From Candidatus Flexifilum breve (lineage in GTDB: Bacteria > Chloroflexota > Anaerolineae > Aggregatilineales > Phototrophicaceae), in assembly GCA_016717205.1 (NCBI GenBank), contig JADKGC010000001.1, forward strand, positions 186,001 to 250,000: a stretch of 64,000 nucleotides of DNA, given 5' to 3'. This document shows positions 52,637 through 61,989 of the stretch, piece by piece. Position 1 is the first letter of the stretch; the number at the start of each line of letters is the position of its first letter. A program made the translations under genes and the position numbers. Below the pieces are notes generated by a model. It was not told the DNA's origin. It searched no databases and worked only from the letters and a program-made list of their open reading frames with translations.

Positions 52637-53200
52637 ATGACGACTGGATACAACGGTGATCCGTGGACGCTGGCGCGGACGCTGCACGACTTCCCCGCCG
52701 ACGAGGTGATCTCGTCGCTGCAAAAGGAAATCCGCCGTGGCAACACCGAAAACGCGGCGCTGCTCGCCTACGAAATGCTCATCACGAGCCAAGAACTGGA
52801 AGAATACCTGTGGGGACGCTTGCAGGTGATCTCGGTCGAAGATGTCGGCTTTGGCAACTTGCAAGCCCCCGTCCTGATCGAGTCGCTGTTCCAGATGCAT
52901 TTCCGCCTGCCCCGCCCACGCGGCGACCGCTACCTGTTCGCGATTCACGCGGTGCGCTTCCTGTGTCAGTGCCAGAAAGAGCGCGGCAGCGACGACCTGC
53001 TTAACTGGATGCGCCGCGGCGTTGAATCCGGCGAAGTCCTGCCGACCATCCCCGACTACGCCATCGACATGCACACCAAGCGCGGTCAGGAGCTAGGGCG
53101 CGACTACCGCCACTTCCTCTACGAAGCGTCAAAGGTGAATCCCGAACTCCCCGACCGCGACACGACCTATCTGGATCGCTTGAAGGCCACGCTCAAGTAG
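52637..53200 (+). CDS. standalone MgsA/RarA C-terminal-domain-like protein
   Basis: A 187-residue protein. DEVISSLQKEIRRGNTENAA followed by ISVEDVGFGN resembles the C-terminal domain of the AAA+ ATPase MgsA/RarA (normally DLISALHKSIRGSD and ASEDIG), but no ATPase part is present here or adjacent. The rest has no clear match. I place the start at the second ATG (52637), with GAAAGG upstream. It lies between a nucleoside importer and a nucleoside hydrolase. A role in DNA repair or as a subunit is speculation. Confidence 0.55.
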   Translation: MTTGYNGDPWTLARTLHDFPADEVISSLQKEIRRGNTENAALLAYEMLITSQELEEYLWGRLQVISVEDVGFGNLQAPVLIESLFQMHFRLPRPRGDRYLFAIHAVRFLCQCQKERGSDDLLNWMRRGVESGEVLPTIPDYAIDMHTKRGQELGRDYRHFLYEASKVNPELPDRDTTYLDRLKATLK

Positions 53201-53216
53201 CAACCCGCATATATGT

Positions 53217-53244
53217 GTAGGGGCATGGCGCGCCATGCCCCTAC
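53217..53244. repeat. GTAGGGGC-type perfect palindrome, copy 4 (bidirectional terminator)
   Basis: GTAGGGGCATGGCG and CGCCATGCCCCTAC form a perfect 28-base palindrome between convergent genes. Confidence 0.75.
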
Positions 53245-53253
53245 AGAAACCCC

Positions 53254-54183
53254 TTACCCCGCCAGCGCCCGCCGCAGCAGATCATTCATCACCTGCATGT
53301 CAATTTCCGTCACGATCTCGACATTCGCCGACTGCTTCAACCGCCCGTTGTGATCGATGACCGTTTGCCCGCGCGTATGCGTGCCATGCAGTTCGACCGT
53401 CATGTGGCGGACTTTGCTGTGCCGGATGAGCCCCGGTTCGAGCGCCACGCCCATCGCCAGCGGGTCAGGCAGCAAATAATGCTGCGGCGTCCGCCCGGTC
53501 AGCACCGGGTCCATGAACACACGGTTGATCGCCGCGAAGAACTGTGCGCGCGGGGTCGGCAGCGCCGTCAGCGCATTGTAGTCCTCGATGGGCAGCGGAT
53601 GATGCAGGGTCGTCTCCCACGAGACCAGGCGCGCGTGCGGGAAGGCATTCAGTGTGATGTAGGCGGCTTCGGGGTCACAGTACACGTTCCACTCCGCCGC
53701 GACATTGTCCGTATTGCCTTCGGCGGTGATCGCCCCACCCATGATGATGAGTTCCTTGATATTGCTGGGGAACGTCGGGTCGAGGCGCGTCGCCAGCGCG
53801 ATATTGGTCTGCGGCGCGAGCGCAACCAGCGTCAATTCGCCGGGATACGTATTCGCCATGTGAATGAGGGCGAGCGCGGCGTGTTCCGGTTCGACGCCTT
53901 TGCTGAAAGGCGGGCGCGGCTCATAATTGCCGAGGCCGTCGTCACCGAAAATGCTCTCCGCCGCCCAACGAGCGACCAGCGGCTGACTCGATCCGGCGTA
54001 GACGGGCACACCCGGACAGCCCATGACTTCGAGCACGGTCAGCACATTGCGAATCACTTTTTCCAGCGCGACGTTGCCATAGGTCGTCGTGATGGCTTCG
54101 ACGGTGGTGCCGGGGTGCGCCAGCGCCATCAGCAGCGCTACAGCATCGTCGATTCCAGCGTCGGTATCAATGAGGAGGCGCAT
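53254..54183 (-). CDS. inosine/uridine-preferring nucleoside hydrolase 2
   Basis: A 309-residue N-ribohydrolase. LLIDTDAGIDDAVAL gives the calcium cluster, then TTTYGNVALEKVIRNVL and LTLVALAPQTNIALATRL follow. It shares fold and length with the hydrolase at 46248 but is clearly divergent from it. It cleaves nucleosides in the cytoplasm; specificity is not predictable. It lies 16 bases downstream of the P450 and could share its transcript. Confidence 0.9.
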   Translation of the reverse strand: MRLLIDTDAGIDDAVALLMALAHPGTTVEAITTTYGNVALEKVIRNVLTVLEVMGCPGVPVYAGSSQPLVARWAAESIFGDDGLGNYEPRPPFSKGVEPEHAALALIHMANTYPGELTLVALAPQTNIALATRLDPTFPSNIKELIIMGGAITAEGNTDNVAAEWNVYCDPEAAYITLNAFPHARLVSWETTLHHPLPIEDYNALTALPTPRAQFFAAINRVFMDPVLTGRTPQHYLLPDPLAMGVALEPGLIRHSKVRHMTVELHGTHTRGQTVIDHNGRLKQSANVEIVTEIDMQVMNDLLRRALAG

Positions 54184-54199
54184 AATTCTTCCTTGTGGT

Positions 54200-55402
54200 T
54201 CAGAAACGAATAACCAAGTCTTTTAGGCCGCGAATTACATAGCTGTCACGGAATTCCGGCTGATAGTCGAGGCGCATGGTCGGCAGGCGCTGCAGCAGCG
54301 TGCCCAGTGCGATCTGCAATTCCATACGCGCGAGCGGCGCGCCGAGGCAAAAGTGGATGCCGAGGCTGAACGTCACGTGCGGGTTCTCCGCCCGCGTGAT
54401 GTCGAGCCGTTCCGGGTCGGAGAAGGCTTCGGGATCGCGATTCGCGGAGCCGAACAGGAGTGCGATCTCTTCGCCCTGCTTGAAGTGAAACCCGCCAAAC
54501 TCCAGATCTTCCAGTACCCAGCGGCGGAACAACTGCAGCGGCGTATCGTAGCGCAGCAGTTCTTCGACCGCGGGTTTAATCAGCTCAGTCCGGTGCTCCA
54601 GCAGCAGGCGCAATTGATCAGGGTTTTGGAACAGTGCCAGCAATCCGTTACCAAACACGTTGACCGTCGCCTCGTGCCCAGCATTGAGCAGCAGCACACA
54701 CGTCGAAATCAGCTCATCTTCGGTGAGCATTTCGCCCGCCTCTTCGACGGTCGCCAGCGCGCTGATCAGATCGTCCTGCGGGTTATGCTTGCGTTCGCGG
54801 ACCAGATGCCGCAGATAGTCGGAGAATTCTTCGGCGGCTTGAATCGCCCGGTCGGCTTGCTCTGGCGTGTGATTCAGTTCATACATGGCGACAATGTCGT
54901 GCGACCATGGGCGCAAGCGGTGGCGATCTACTTCCGGCACGCCGAGCAGTTCCGCGATCACCGTGACCGGGAGCGGGACGGCGAAGTCTTCCAGCACGTC
55001 GATCTCTCCACGCGGCACCGCCGCATCCAGCAATGCGTTGGTAATCGTCTGGATTTGATCGCGCAGGCTCTCAATGCGGCGGGGAGTGAACGCCTTGTGC
55101 ACCAACCCGCGCAGTCGCGTGTGATCCGGCGGCTCTTTGTCGAACATCGAATTCTCGCTCAGCTTGGTGAACGAGGCGTAGCGCGGATTCTTCGGCGGCA
55201 GACCAAGTGCTTCCCGGCTGAGCACATGCTCAATCGAGCGTCCGAGGCGGCGATCACGGAGCAGCGCGCTCACATCGGCGTGGCGGCTGACAAACCAGAA
55301 GCCTGTCTGCGCATCACGGAAGATCGGCGCGTCACGGCGCAGGTCGACATACGTCGGGTAGGGATCACGCTTGAAGTCAGGTGAATTGGGGTCAAAAACC
55401 AT
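54200..55402 (-). CDS. cytochrome P450 (bacterial class I, CYP107-like)
   Basis: A 400-residue soluble P450. The I-helix oxygen motif is AGHEAT (241-246), the ExxR pair Glu281/Arg284, and the haem loop FSLGIHFCLGAPLARME with ligand Cys352. It needs a ferredoxin and reductase, neither of which is encoded nearby. The frame is open 65 codons further upstream, but that part is not P450-like and overlaps an intergenic repeat, so I start at 55402. AAAGGA lies 12 bases before the ATG, a weak site. Confidence 0.92.
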   Translation of the reverse strand: MVFDPNSPDFKRDPYPTYVDLRRDAPIFRDAQTGFWFVSRHADVSALLRDRRLGRSIEHVLSREALGLPPKNPRYASFTKLSENSMFDKEPPDHTRLRGLVHKAFTPRRIESLRDQIQTITNALLDAAVPRGEIDVLEDFAVPLPVTVIAELLGVPEVDRHRLRPWSHDIVAMYELNHTPEQADRAIQAAEEFSDYLRHLVRERKHNPQDDLISALATVEEAGEMLTEDELISTCVLLLNAGHEATVNVFGNGLLALFQNPDQLRLLLEHRTELIKPAVEELLRYDTPLQLFRRWVLEDLEFGGFHFKQGEEIALLFGSANRDPEAFSDPERLDITRAENPHVTFSLGIHFCLGAPLARMELQIALGTLLQRLPTMRLDYQPEFRDSYVIRGLKDLVIRF

Positions 55403-55705
55403 CGGCGCTTCACATCCTTTGTGGCGCGCGGGATTGTAACACATGTGTGGGAAGGGCTGTAAAGTCTGCCGAGCCGCGGGTTTGAAGCGACGAGGTTGGA
55501 AAATGTTTCGGAGGTCTCCTGCAAAGCCGTACCACCCGCCAGCGGACGCGATAGAGAGGGTGTCCAATAAGCCCCTCACCCCCTGCCCCTCTCCCACGCA
55601 AGCGGGGAGAGGGGAGACAGGACGAGCGATGTTTGCTCCCCTCCCTGAATTCGGGGTGGGGTCGGGGGTGGGGTCGGAAAAAGTGCACGTACCGTTACGC
55701 GATGG
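55403..55705. repeat. intergenic region with dispersed repeat element
   Basis: No gene is visible. Between about 55561 and 55680 lies the second copy of the long dispersed element: CCCCTGCCCCTCTCCCACGC, then GCGGGGAGAGGGG, then CTCCCTGAATTCGGGG. The copy at 16220-16378 is in the opposite orientation. Confidence 0.6.
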
Positions 55706-56329
55706 TTACAGCGCGCCGACCGCCCGCAGCCAGTGCTGCGCGATCAGCGCGTGCCCGGCGTGCGTCGGGTGTACGCCGTCGTAAGCCCAGAACTCCATCG
55801 GGCGCTGGGTAGCCGCCGCGAAGATACCATCGAGCGGCACATACAACGCGCCGAATTCCCGCGCAAGTTGGCGCACTACCGTGATCTTCGGGTCGAGGTC
55901 TTCCCGCCACGCTTCGCGGTCGGGTGGCGTGGGCAGTACGAACGGTTCGAGCAGCATGAGTCGTGCCTTCGTGCCGCTGCTTGCCCGTTCCAGCAGGTTA
56001 CGATAGCTCTTGGCATAGCTCTCGGTGCTGGTCGGTTGACCGCTGTCGTAGCGCCTCCACGTGTCGTTGATGCCGATCAGAATCGAGAGCCAATCCGGCT
56101 GCAAATCGAGGCATTCGGTCTGCCAGCGCGCTTCGAGATCGACGGCACGGTTGCCGCTGATACCGCGATTGATGAAGCGAAGATTTTTCGCTGGATGCGC
56201 GGCAGAAAGCCACGCGGCGATCAAGTTGGCATAGCCGTAACCCAAATCCGCGCCCGTGACGCGATCGCGTCCGGCATCGGTGATGCTGTCACCCTGAAAC
56301 AAAATCAGGCTGTTGTCTGCAAGCTGCAT
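55706..56329 (-). CDS. SGNH/GDSL-family esterase
   Basis: A 207-residue hydrolase with Ser15 in FQGDSITDAGRD, the oxyanion glycine in NRGISGN, Asn in GINDTW and the catalytic Asp-His pair in AYDGVHPTHAGH. Similar enzymes deacetylate plant polysaccharides. There is no signal peptide, so the substrate is imported oligosaccharide. It lies 18 bases after the fucosidase in the probable xyloglucan operon, where removal of O-acetyl groups would make sense. Confidence 0.87.
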   Translation of the reverse strand: MQLADNSLILFQGDSITDAGRDRVTGADLGYGYANLIAAWLSAAHPAKNLRFINRGISGNRAVDLEARWQTECLDLQPDWLSILIGINDTWRRYDSGQPTSTESYAKSYRNLLERASSGTKARLMLLEPFVLPTPPDREAWREDLDPKITVVRQLAREFGALYVPLDGIFAAATQRPMEFWAYDGVHPTHAGHALIAQHWLRAVGAL

Positions 56330-56347
56330 AATGTACGTCCCTTGTGA

Positions 56348-57779
56348 TCAGCGAATGCGCAAGACCGCTGCTGGCGCTGCCCAATCGGTCGTGCTGACGC
56401 GCAGCCCCACGTCTTCGCGCGTCCAGGTGACCGGGCGCTCGCTCCCCAGCAGGTCGACCTGTTGGATCGGTCGCTGCAAGAGGTTGCGCGCCGTACCGAG
56501 CGCTTCGATCAGCGCCTCGCCATTTTCGGGCACACCGAGCAGGATCGCGTAGAGTGTAGCGCCCTGCGTGGTGAAACGCACATCGCGCGCCGTAAACCCG
56601 GCGCGGTTGGCGTCGGTAAAGCCACCGCTGACGACCTCCGTCGGCCCTTCCCCCGTAGATGCTCCACGGACGCGATCCGTAGATCGCTTCGCCGTTGACC
56701 GCCAGCCAGCGCCCCAGATCCAGCAGAATTTGCGTATCGCCTTCAGGGATGGTGCCATCCGGACGCGGCCCAATATTGAGCAGCAGCGCGCCATTCTTGC
56801 TCACGAGGTCGATCAGATCATGCAGGATTGACGCCGACGAACGGTAATTGAGTTCGGTCGTGTAGCACCATGAATTCGTCGCGACGGCGGTATCCGACTG
56901 CCAGAAATCCGGGCGAATTTCGCTCATCAGGCCGCGTTCCACATCGAAGACGGCGGTGCCTTCGGGGAATGCTTCATTCTTGCAGTTGATCGCCACGCCC
57001 TTCCCCCACTCTAGCCCGCGGTTGTAGTAATGCGCCGCAAACTGCTGGAGGTACGGTTCAAACGCCAGTTGGTGAATCCACCAGTCGAAGTAATAGAGCT
57101 GTGGCTGGTACTTGTCCACCAGTTCGACATTGCGCGCCAGCCATTCGGTCAGGAAGGCGACATCGGGCGCTGGCTGCCAGTCACGGGTGTGCCAGATCGG
57201 GTTTTCCCAGTCCCGCGGACTGGGGTGCGCCGGGCCGTAGAAATCCGCGTAGGCCGGGTCTTGCACATCCGACGGAAACTGCTGGCCGCCGTTCATGAAC
57301 CACCAGTGTTCCGCGCGGTGATTCGAGAGGCCGAAGGTCAGCCCAGCGGCGCGGGTCGCCTGCGCCAGTTCGCCGATCACGTCGCGCTGCGGCCCCATCA
57401 GCGGAGCCTTCCAGCGCGTGTATGCGGAGTCATACAGCGCGAAGCCGTCGTGATGTTCAGCCACAGGGATTACATAGCGCGCGCCCGCCCGCTTGAATAG
57501 ATCCACCCACGCCGCCGCATCGAACAGTTCGGCGGTGAACAACGGGATGAAGTCCTTGTAACCAAACACCGACTGATCGCCCCACACCGCGCGGTGATGT
57601 TCGTAAGCGCGGCTGCCCTGCAAGTACATGTTGCGCGAATACCACTCGTTGTCGAACGCGGGCACGGAGAACGCGCTCCAATGGATAAAAATGCCGAACT
57701 TCGCGTCTTCATACCAGCGCGGCACGCGGAACTGACGCAGTGACTCCCAGTTGGGCTCAAAATAGACCATAGCAGCCAT
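56348..57779 (-). pseudogene. alpha-L-fucosidase (GH29), frameshifted near the C-terminus
   Basis: About 477 residues across two frames. The GH29 catalytic domain includes KFGIFIHWSAFSVP, VAEHHDGFALYDS, LSNHRAEHWW and the nucleophile Asp232 in LYYFDWWIHQ. The frame breaks after IYGSRPWSIYGG and continues as EGPTEVVSGGF in the next frame, caused by an extra base in a run of five C (plus strand 56650-56654). The C-terminal domain is otherwise intact to LRIR, so it may be a sequencing error. It removes terminal L-fucose from oligosaccharides. It is followed by GDSL and preceded by GH31 in the same operon. Confidence 0.88.
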
Positions 57780-57790
57780 ATCCTTAATGA

Positions 57791-57814
57791 GTAGAGACGC
57801 CGCAGCGCCTCTAC
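57791..57814. repeat. short palindrome between GH31 and GH29
   Basis: GTAGAGACGC and GCGCCTCTAC pair with one mismatch around CGCA. It is in the 45-base gap of the operon. Confidence 0.45.
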
Positions 57815-57824
57815 GAAGTGAACC

Positions 57825-59870
57825 TCATTCAGCCCCAACCGCCAGCGGTTGGAGGCAGGACCAGCGCGCGCCACGTTCGGTGTGCACCCACAGCGGCAGG
57901 CTGAAGTAGCCGTGCGTCTCCGTGCGCCAACGCCCACCCTCAGCGATCTTACCCGTCAGCAGGTTGCGCCACTGCCCTTCCGGCAGATAGTACGACACCT
58001 CGCCGCGCGGATTGAAGATCGGCGCAACCAGCAGCGCCGAACCGAGCATGTATTGCAGGTCAAGCGGACGACACGTCAAATCCTGCGGGAATTCTAACAC
58101 CATCGGACGCATGACGGGGTAACCGCAGTCGTGCGCTTCGCGCGCCGCATCCATCAGGTACGGCAGAATCCGCATCTTCAGGTTGTTGAAGTAGCGCAGC
58201 ACATCAATCGACTCATCATCGAACATCCACGGCAGACGCACGCTCGTGTTGCCGTGCAGGCGGCTGTGCGATGACAACAAGCCGAAGGCCACCCAGCGCT
58301 TATACAGGTCGGGCGGGGCGGTGTCATGGAAGCCGCCGATATCGTGACTCCAGAAGCCAAACCCACACAGACTGAGCGACAGCCCGCCGCGCAGCGTTTC
58401 CGCCATCGACGGATACGTCGAGCTGTTATCGCCACCCCAATGCACCGGATATTTGTGCCCGCCCGCCGTGGTCGAGCGGGCGAACACGACCGCTTCACCC
58501 TCGCCCTTCACCTCGCGCAGCAGCTCAAACACCGTCTGGTTGTAGAGGTAGGTATAGTAGTTGTGCATCCGTTCGGGATCAGAACCATCGAAGTAGCGAA
58601 CGGCGGTCGGGATGCGTTCGCCAAAATCCGTCTTGAAGGTATCAACGCCCATCTCGAGCAGCGCGCGCAGCTTATCAGCGTACCAGACCCGTGCCGCCGG
58701 GTTCGTGAAATCGACTAAGCCGATCCCCGGCTGCCAATCATCCATCTGGAACACATCGCCGTTCGGCGCGTGAAGCAGATACCCCTGCGCCGCGCCTTCC
58801 GCGAACAGCGGTGACGCCTCGGCGATGTACGGATTGATCCACACACAGATCTTGATGCCGTTTGCCTTGATGCGGGCCAGCATCCCCGCCGGATCGGGGA
58901 AGAAGCGCGGGTCCCACACGAAGCTCGACCACGTCAGCTCTTTCATCCAGAAGCAGTCGAAGTGGAACACGCGCAGTGGAATGCCGAGTTCTTCCATCCG
59001 GTCGATGTTGTTCAGGATAGTCTGTTCGTCGTAATTGGTGGTGAATGAGGTCGAGAGCCACAGCCCGAACGACCACTGCGGCGGCAGCGCTGGGCGACCG
59101 CTCAAAGCGGTGTATTGTTCGAGCGCGTCTTTCATCGACGGGCCACCGAACACATAATAGTCGAGGCTGTGCCCTTCCACGCTGAACTGCACGCGTTCAA
59201 TGGCGTGCGACGCCACTTCAAATGACACATTGCCGGGGTGGTTGACGAGCACGCCGTACCCCTGACTGGTGAGATAGAACGGGACGTTCTTATAGGCGTA
59301 TTCGCTGTTCGTGCCGCCGTCCTCGTTCCAACTGTCGACTGACTGGCCGTTCTTGACGAACGCGCTGAAGCGCTCGCCAAGGCCGTACACCGTTTCGCCC
59401 ACCTGCAGTGCGAGCTGTTCGCGCAGATACGTCTTGCCGCCCTGCGTGAACAGGCCGACCGCCTGCGGTTCACTCTCGGTGAGAATGTGCCCATCGCGGA
59501 GCAGTGCATAGCGCCAATCGCCTTCGACGGGCACGACGACCGACACTGCGCCCGCTTTCAACCACGCCCGCGCCTCATCGCGCCCCGTTTCGACGTTGGG
59601 GTTCGTCAGCGTGTAATCGAGATCAAAGGCGGGGGTGCGCGGCAGACGGCCTTTGAAGTGCGTGAGCTGCACGCGGATCACGTTGGGCATGGGCGATGTA
59701 AACCGCGCGTTGATCGTCGTGCCGCCAATGAAGCTGTTGCGGTTGTATACCCGGTGATCGTACCCGGAGATCGTGAGCGCATCGGCTTCCACCACCACAT
59801 CCGTGATTGTGATCGGGTAAATCACGCTGGTATCGGGCAGCAGTTGCCACTGGCCTTTATTGAATTTCAT
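57825..59870 (-). CDS. alpha-xylosidase (GH31, YicI-like)
   Basis: A 681-residue glycoside hydrolase. The nucleophile is Asp415 in FKTDFGERIP and the acid/base Asp481 in WGGDNSSTY, matching in spacing and motif the E. coli alpha-xylosidase YicI (416 and 482). The N-terminal beta domain and C-terminal proximal/distal domains give full length. It removes alpha-1,6-xylose from xyloglucan oligosaccharides. No signal peptide is present. Its start overlaps the end of the OppF-like gene by 14 bases, so uptake and degradation are tied. Confidence 0.92.
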   Translation of the reverse strand: MKFNKGQWQLLPDTSVIYPITITDVVVEADALTISGYDHRVYNRNSFIGGTTINARFTSPMPNVIRVQLTHFKGRLPRTPAFDLDYTLTNPNVETGRDEARAWLKAGAVSVVVPVEGDWRYALLRDGHILTESEPQAVGLFTQGGKTYLREQLALQVGETVYGLGERFSAFVKNGQSVDSWNEDGGTNSEYAYKNVPFYLTSQGYGVLVNHPGNVSFEVASHAIERVQFSVEGHSLDYYVFGGPSMKDALEQYTALSGRPALPPQWSFGLWLSTSFTTNYDEQTILNNIDRMEELGIPLRVFHFDCFWMKELTWSSFVWDPRFFPDPAGMLARIKANGIKICVWINPYIAEASPLFAEGAAQGYLLHAPNGDVFQMDDWQPGIGLVDFTNPAARVWYADKLRALLEMGVDTFKTDFGERIPTAVRYFDGSDPERMHNYYTYLYNQTVFELLREVKGEGEAVVFARSTTAGGHKYPVHWGGDNSSTYPSMAETLRGGLSLSLCGFGFWSHDIGGFHDTAPPDLYKRWVAFGLLSSHSRLHGNTSVRLPWMFDDESIDVLRYFNNLKMRILPYLMDAAREAHDCGYPVMRPMVLEFPQDLTCRPLDLQYMLGSALLVAPIFNPRGEVSYYLPEGQWRNLLTGKIAEGGRWRTETHGYFSLPLWVHTERGARWSCLQPLAVGAE

Positions 59871-60948
59871 GATTCTCTTCGTCCTTCTCGGTCGGAATCA
59901 CCCCGCGCAGCGCGAGGTCTTCCGCAAAATGGCAGGCAACCGCCCGTTCCCCATCCAGAGCATGGAGGGGCGGCGCTTCGGTAGAACAGCGCGCTTGCGC
60001 ATAGCGGCAGCGCGGGTGGAAATAACAGCCCGAGGGCGGGTTCGCCGGGTCAGCGACTTCGCCTTGCAGCCGAATGCGTCGGCCTTTGTCACGGTGGCGC
60101 GGATTGTGGATCGGCACGGCGGAGAGCAGCGCTTCGGTATATGGGTGTTTGGGCTGACCGTACAGCGCGGTCGATTCCGCCGTTTCGACCAGCTTGCCCA
60201 CGTACATCACGTTGACGCGGTCGCAGATGTGGCGGACTACGCTCAAATCATGCGCGATGAACAGGTATGCGAGTCCGAGTTCCGCCTGCAAGTCTTCCAG
60301 CAGGTTGAGGATTTGCGCGCGGATCGACACGTCGAGCGCGGAAATCGCTTCGTCGGCGACAATCAGGCGCGGATTGGTCGCCAGCGCGCGAGCGATGACA
60401 ATGCGCTGGCGTTCGCCGCCGCTGAAGGCGTGCGGGTAACGGCGCATGTATTCCGGGCGCAGTCCGACACGCCGCAGCAGCGCCGCGACCCGGTCTTGTA
60501 GTTCGCTGCCAGACGCGAGGTTGTTCACCTTGAGCACTTCGCCGACCAGTTCCAGCACCGTCAACCGCGGGTTGAGTGACGAATACGGATCCTGAAAGAT
60601 CATGCGGATTTGCTGGCGATACTGCACCAGATCCGTGCGCGGCAGCTGGGCGAGGTCGACGGGCGCACCCTGTGCCGGGTGATAGATGATTTCGCCCGCC
60701 GTCGGCTCGTAGACGCGCAGCACACAGCGGCCAACCGTCGTCTTGCCGCAGCCGCTTTCGCCGACCAAACCGAGCGTTTCGCCGCGCTTGATCGAGAAGC
60801 TCACATCGTCCACCGCTTTGACATAACTCGTCTGCTGTTTGAAGAAGCCTTTGCGCTTCGGAAACCACATTTTCAGGCCGCGGACTTCGAGCAGCACGTC
60901 ATCTTTGACCGTTGCCGCGGGCAGCGTATTCAGCGCGGGGTTAACCAT
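59857..60948 (-). CDS. oligopeptide/oligosaccharide ABC transporter ATPase, OppF-like (set D)
   Basis: A 363-residue ATPase with Walker A GESGCGKTTVG, signature SGGERQRIVIA and Walker B LIVADEAISALD. The C-terminal extension with YFHPRCRYAQARC carries cysteines for the iron-sulfur site typical of OppD/F-type proteins. It starts at 60948, inside the OppD stop region (8-base overlap), although the frame is open much further upstream. With OppD it energises the set D importer and could also serve the other sets. Confidence 0.93.
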   Translation of the reverse strand: MVNPALNTLPAATVKDDVLLEVRGLKMWFPKRKGFFKQQTSYVKAVDDVSFSIKRGETLGLVGESGCGKTTVGRCVLRVYEPTAGEIIYHPAQGAPVDLAQLPRTDLVQYRQQIRMIFQDPYSSLNPRLTVLELVGEVLKVNNLASGSELQDRVAALLRRVGLRPEYMRRYPHAFSGGERQRIVIARALATNPRLIVADEAISALDVSIRAQILNLLEDLQAELGLAYLFIAHDLSVVRHICDRVNVMYVGKLVETAESTALYGQPKHPYTEALLSAVPIHNPRHRDKGRRIRLQGEVADPANPPSGCYFHPRCRYAQARCSTEAPPLHALDGERAVACHFAEDLALRGVIPTEKDEENHEIQ

Positions 60949-61978
60949 GCAGCACCTCCTTGACGGCGAACTGCGCGCGGTAGCGCGGGTCATGTAGCAG
61001 ACAGCGCGCCGTGTGGCCATCGTCCACCGCAATGGCCTCGGGCGTGACCTCATCACATACGCCGCGCACCGCCACCGTGCAGCGCGGATGGAACGGACAG
61101 CCCGCCGGACGATTGAACGGCGACGGCACCATGCCCTTAATCGGGTTGAGGTGCGCACGTTCGAGGCTGATCTTCGGGATCGACGACAGCAGCGCCTGCG
61201 TATAGGGATGCGCGGGCGCATTGAAAATCGTGTCGACATCGCCCTGTTCGACCACCGTGCCGAGGTACATCACCGCGACCTTGTCGGCAATTTCCGCCAC
61301 CACGCCGAGATCGTGCGTGATGAACAAAATCGCCATGTGATACTGTTCCTGCAAATCGCGCATCAAGTCGAGGATCTGCGCCTGTGTCGTCACGTCGAGC
61401 GCGGTCGTCGGCTCGTCGGCGATCAGCAGCTTGGGGTTGCACGAGAGCGCCATCGCGATCATGCAGCGCTGGAGCATTCCCCCAGAGAGGCGGAACGGAT
61501 ATTCATCGATGCGCGACTCCGGGCGCGGAATGCCTACCTGCCGCAGCAGTTCGATAGCACGGTTGCGCGCTTCAACTTTACTGATGTCGTTGTGCAGCAA
61601 AATCGCCTCGATGATCTGGCTGCCGACCGTATACAGCGGGCTGAGCGAGGTCATCGGCTCCTGAAAGATCATGGCGATTTCCGCGCCGCGAATCCGGCGG
61701 ATTTTCGCGCCGCGCGGATCGAGCGCCGTGATGTCGACGGTTTCGCGGCTGCCGTTCAGCGACTGATGGTAGCGGATCGAACCGCCGACCACCTTGCCGG
61801 GCTGGTGCACGATGCCGAGGATAGCCCGCGCGGCGACACTCTTACCGCTGCCGCTCTCCCCAACCACGCACAGCGTCTGCCCCTCGTCGAGGCTGTAGGT
61901 CACGCCATCGACGGCCTTGACTACTCCCTCATTGGTCGGGAAGTGGACTTTGAGATCATTCATTTCGAGCAGAGTCAT
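60941..61978 (-). CDS. oligopeptide/oligosaccharide ABC transporter ATPase, OppD-like (set D)
   Basis: A 345-residue ATPase with Walker A GESGSGKSVAA, signature LSGGMLQRCMIA and Walker B LLIADEPTTALD. The C-terminal CPFHPRCTVAVRGVC holds the conserved cysteines. The ATG at 61978 is used. It is the only ATPase pair (with OppF) for the four dipeptide-type permease sets in this window. Confidence 0.93.
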   Translation of the reverse strand: MTLLEMNDLKVHFPTNEGVVKAVDGVTYSLDEGQTLCVVGESGSGKSVAARAILGIVHQPGKVVGGSIRYHQSLNGSRETVDITALDPRGAKIRRIRGAEIAMIFQEPMTSLSPLYTVGSQIIEAILLHNDISKVEARNRAIELLRQVGIPRPESRIDEYPFRLSGGMLQRCMIAMALSCNPKLLIADEPTTALDVTTQAQILDLMRDLQEQYHMAILFITHDLGVVAEIADKVAVMYLGTVVEQGDVDTIFNAPAHPYTQALLSSIPKISLERAHLNPIKGMVPSPFNRPAGCPFHPRCTVAVRGVCDEVTPEAIAVDDGHTARCLLHDPRYRAQFAVKEVLHG

Positions 61979-61989
61979 CCACTTCACTC

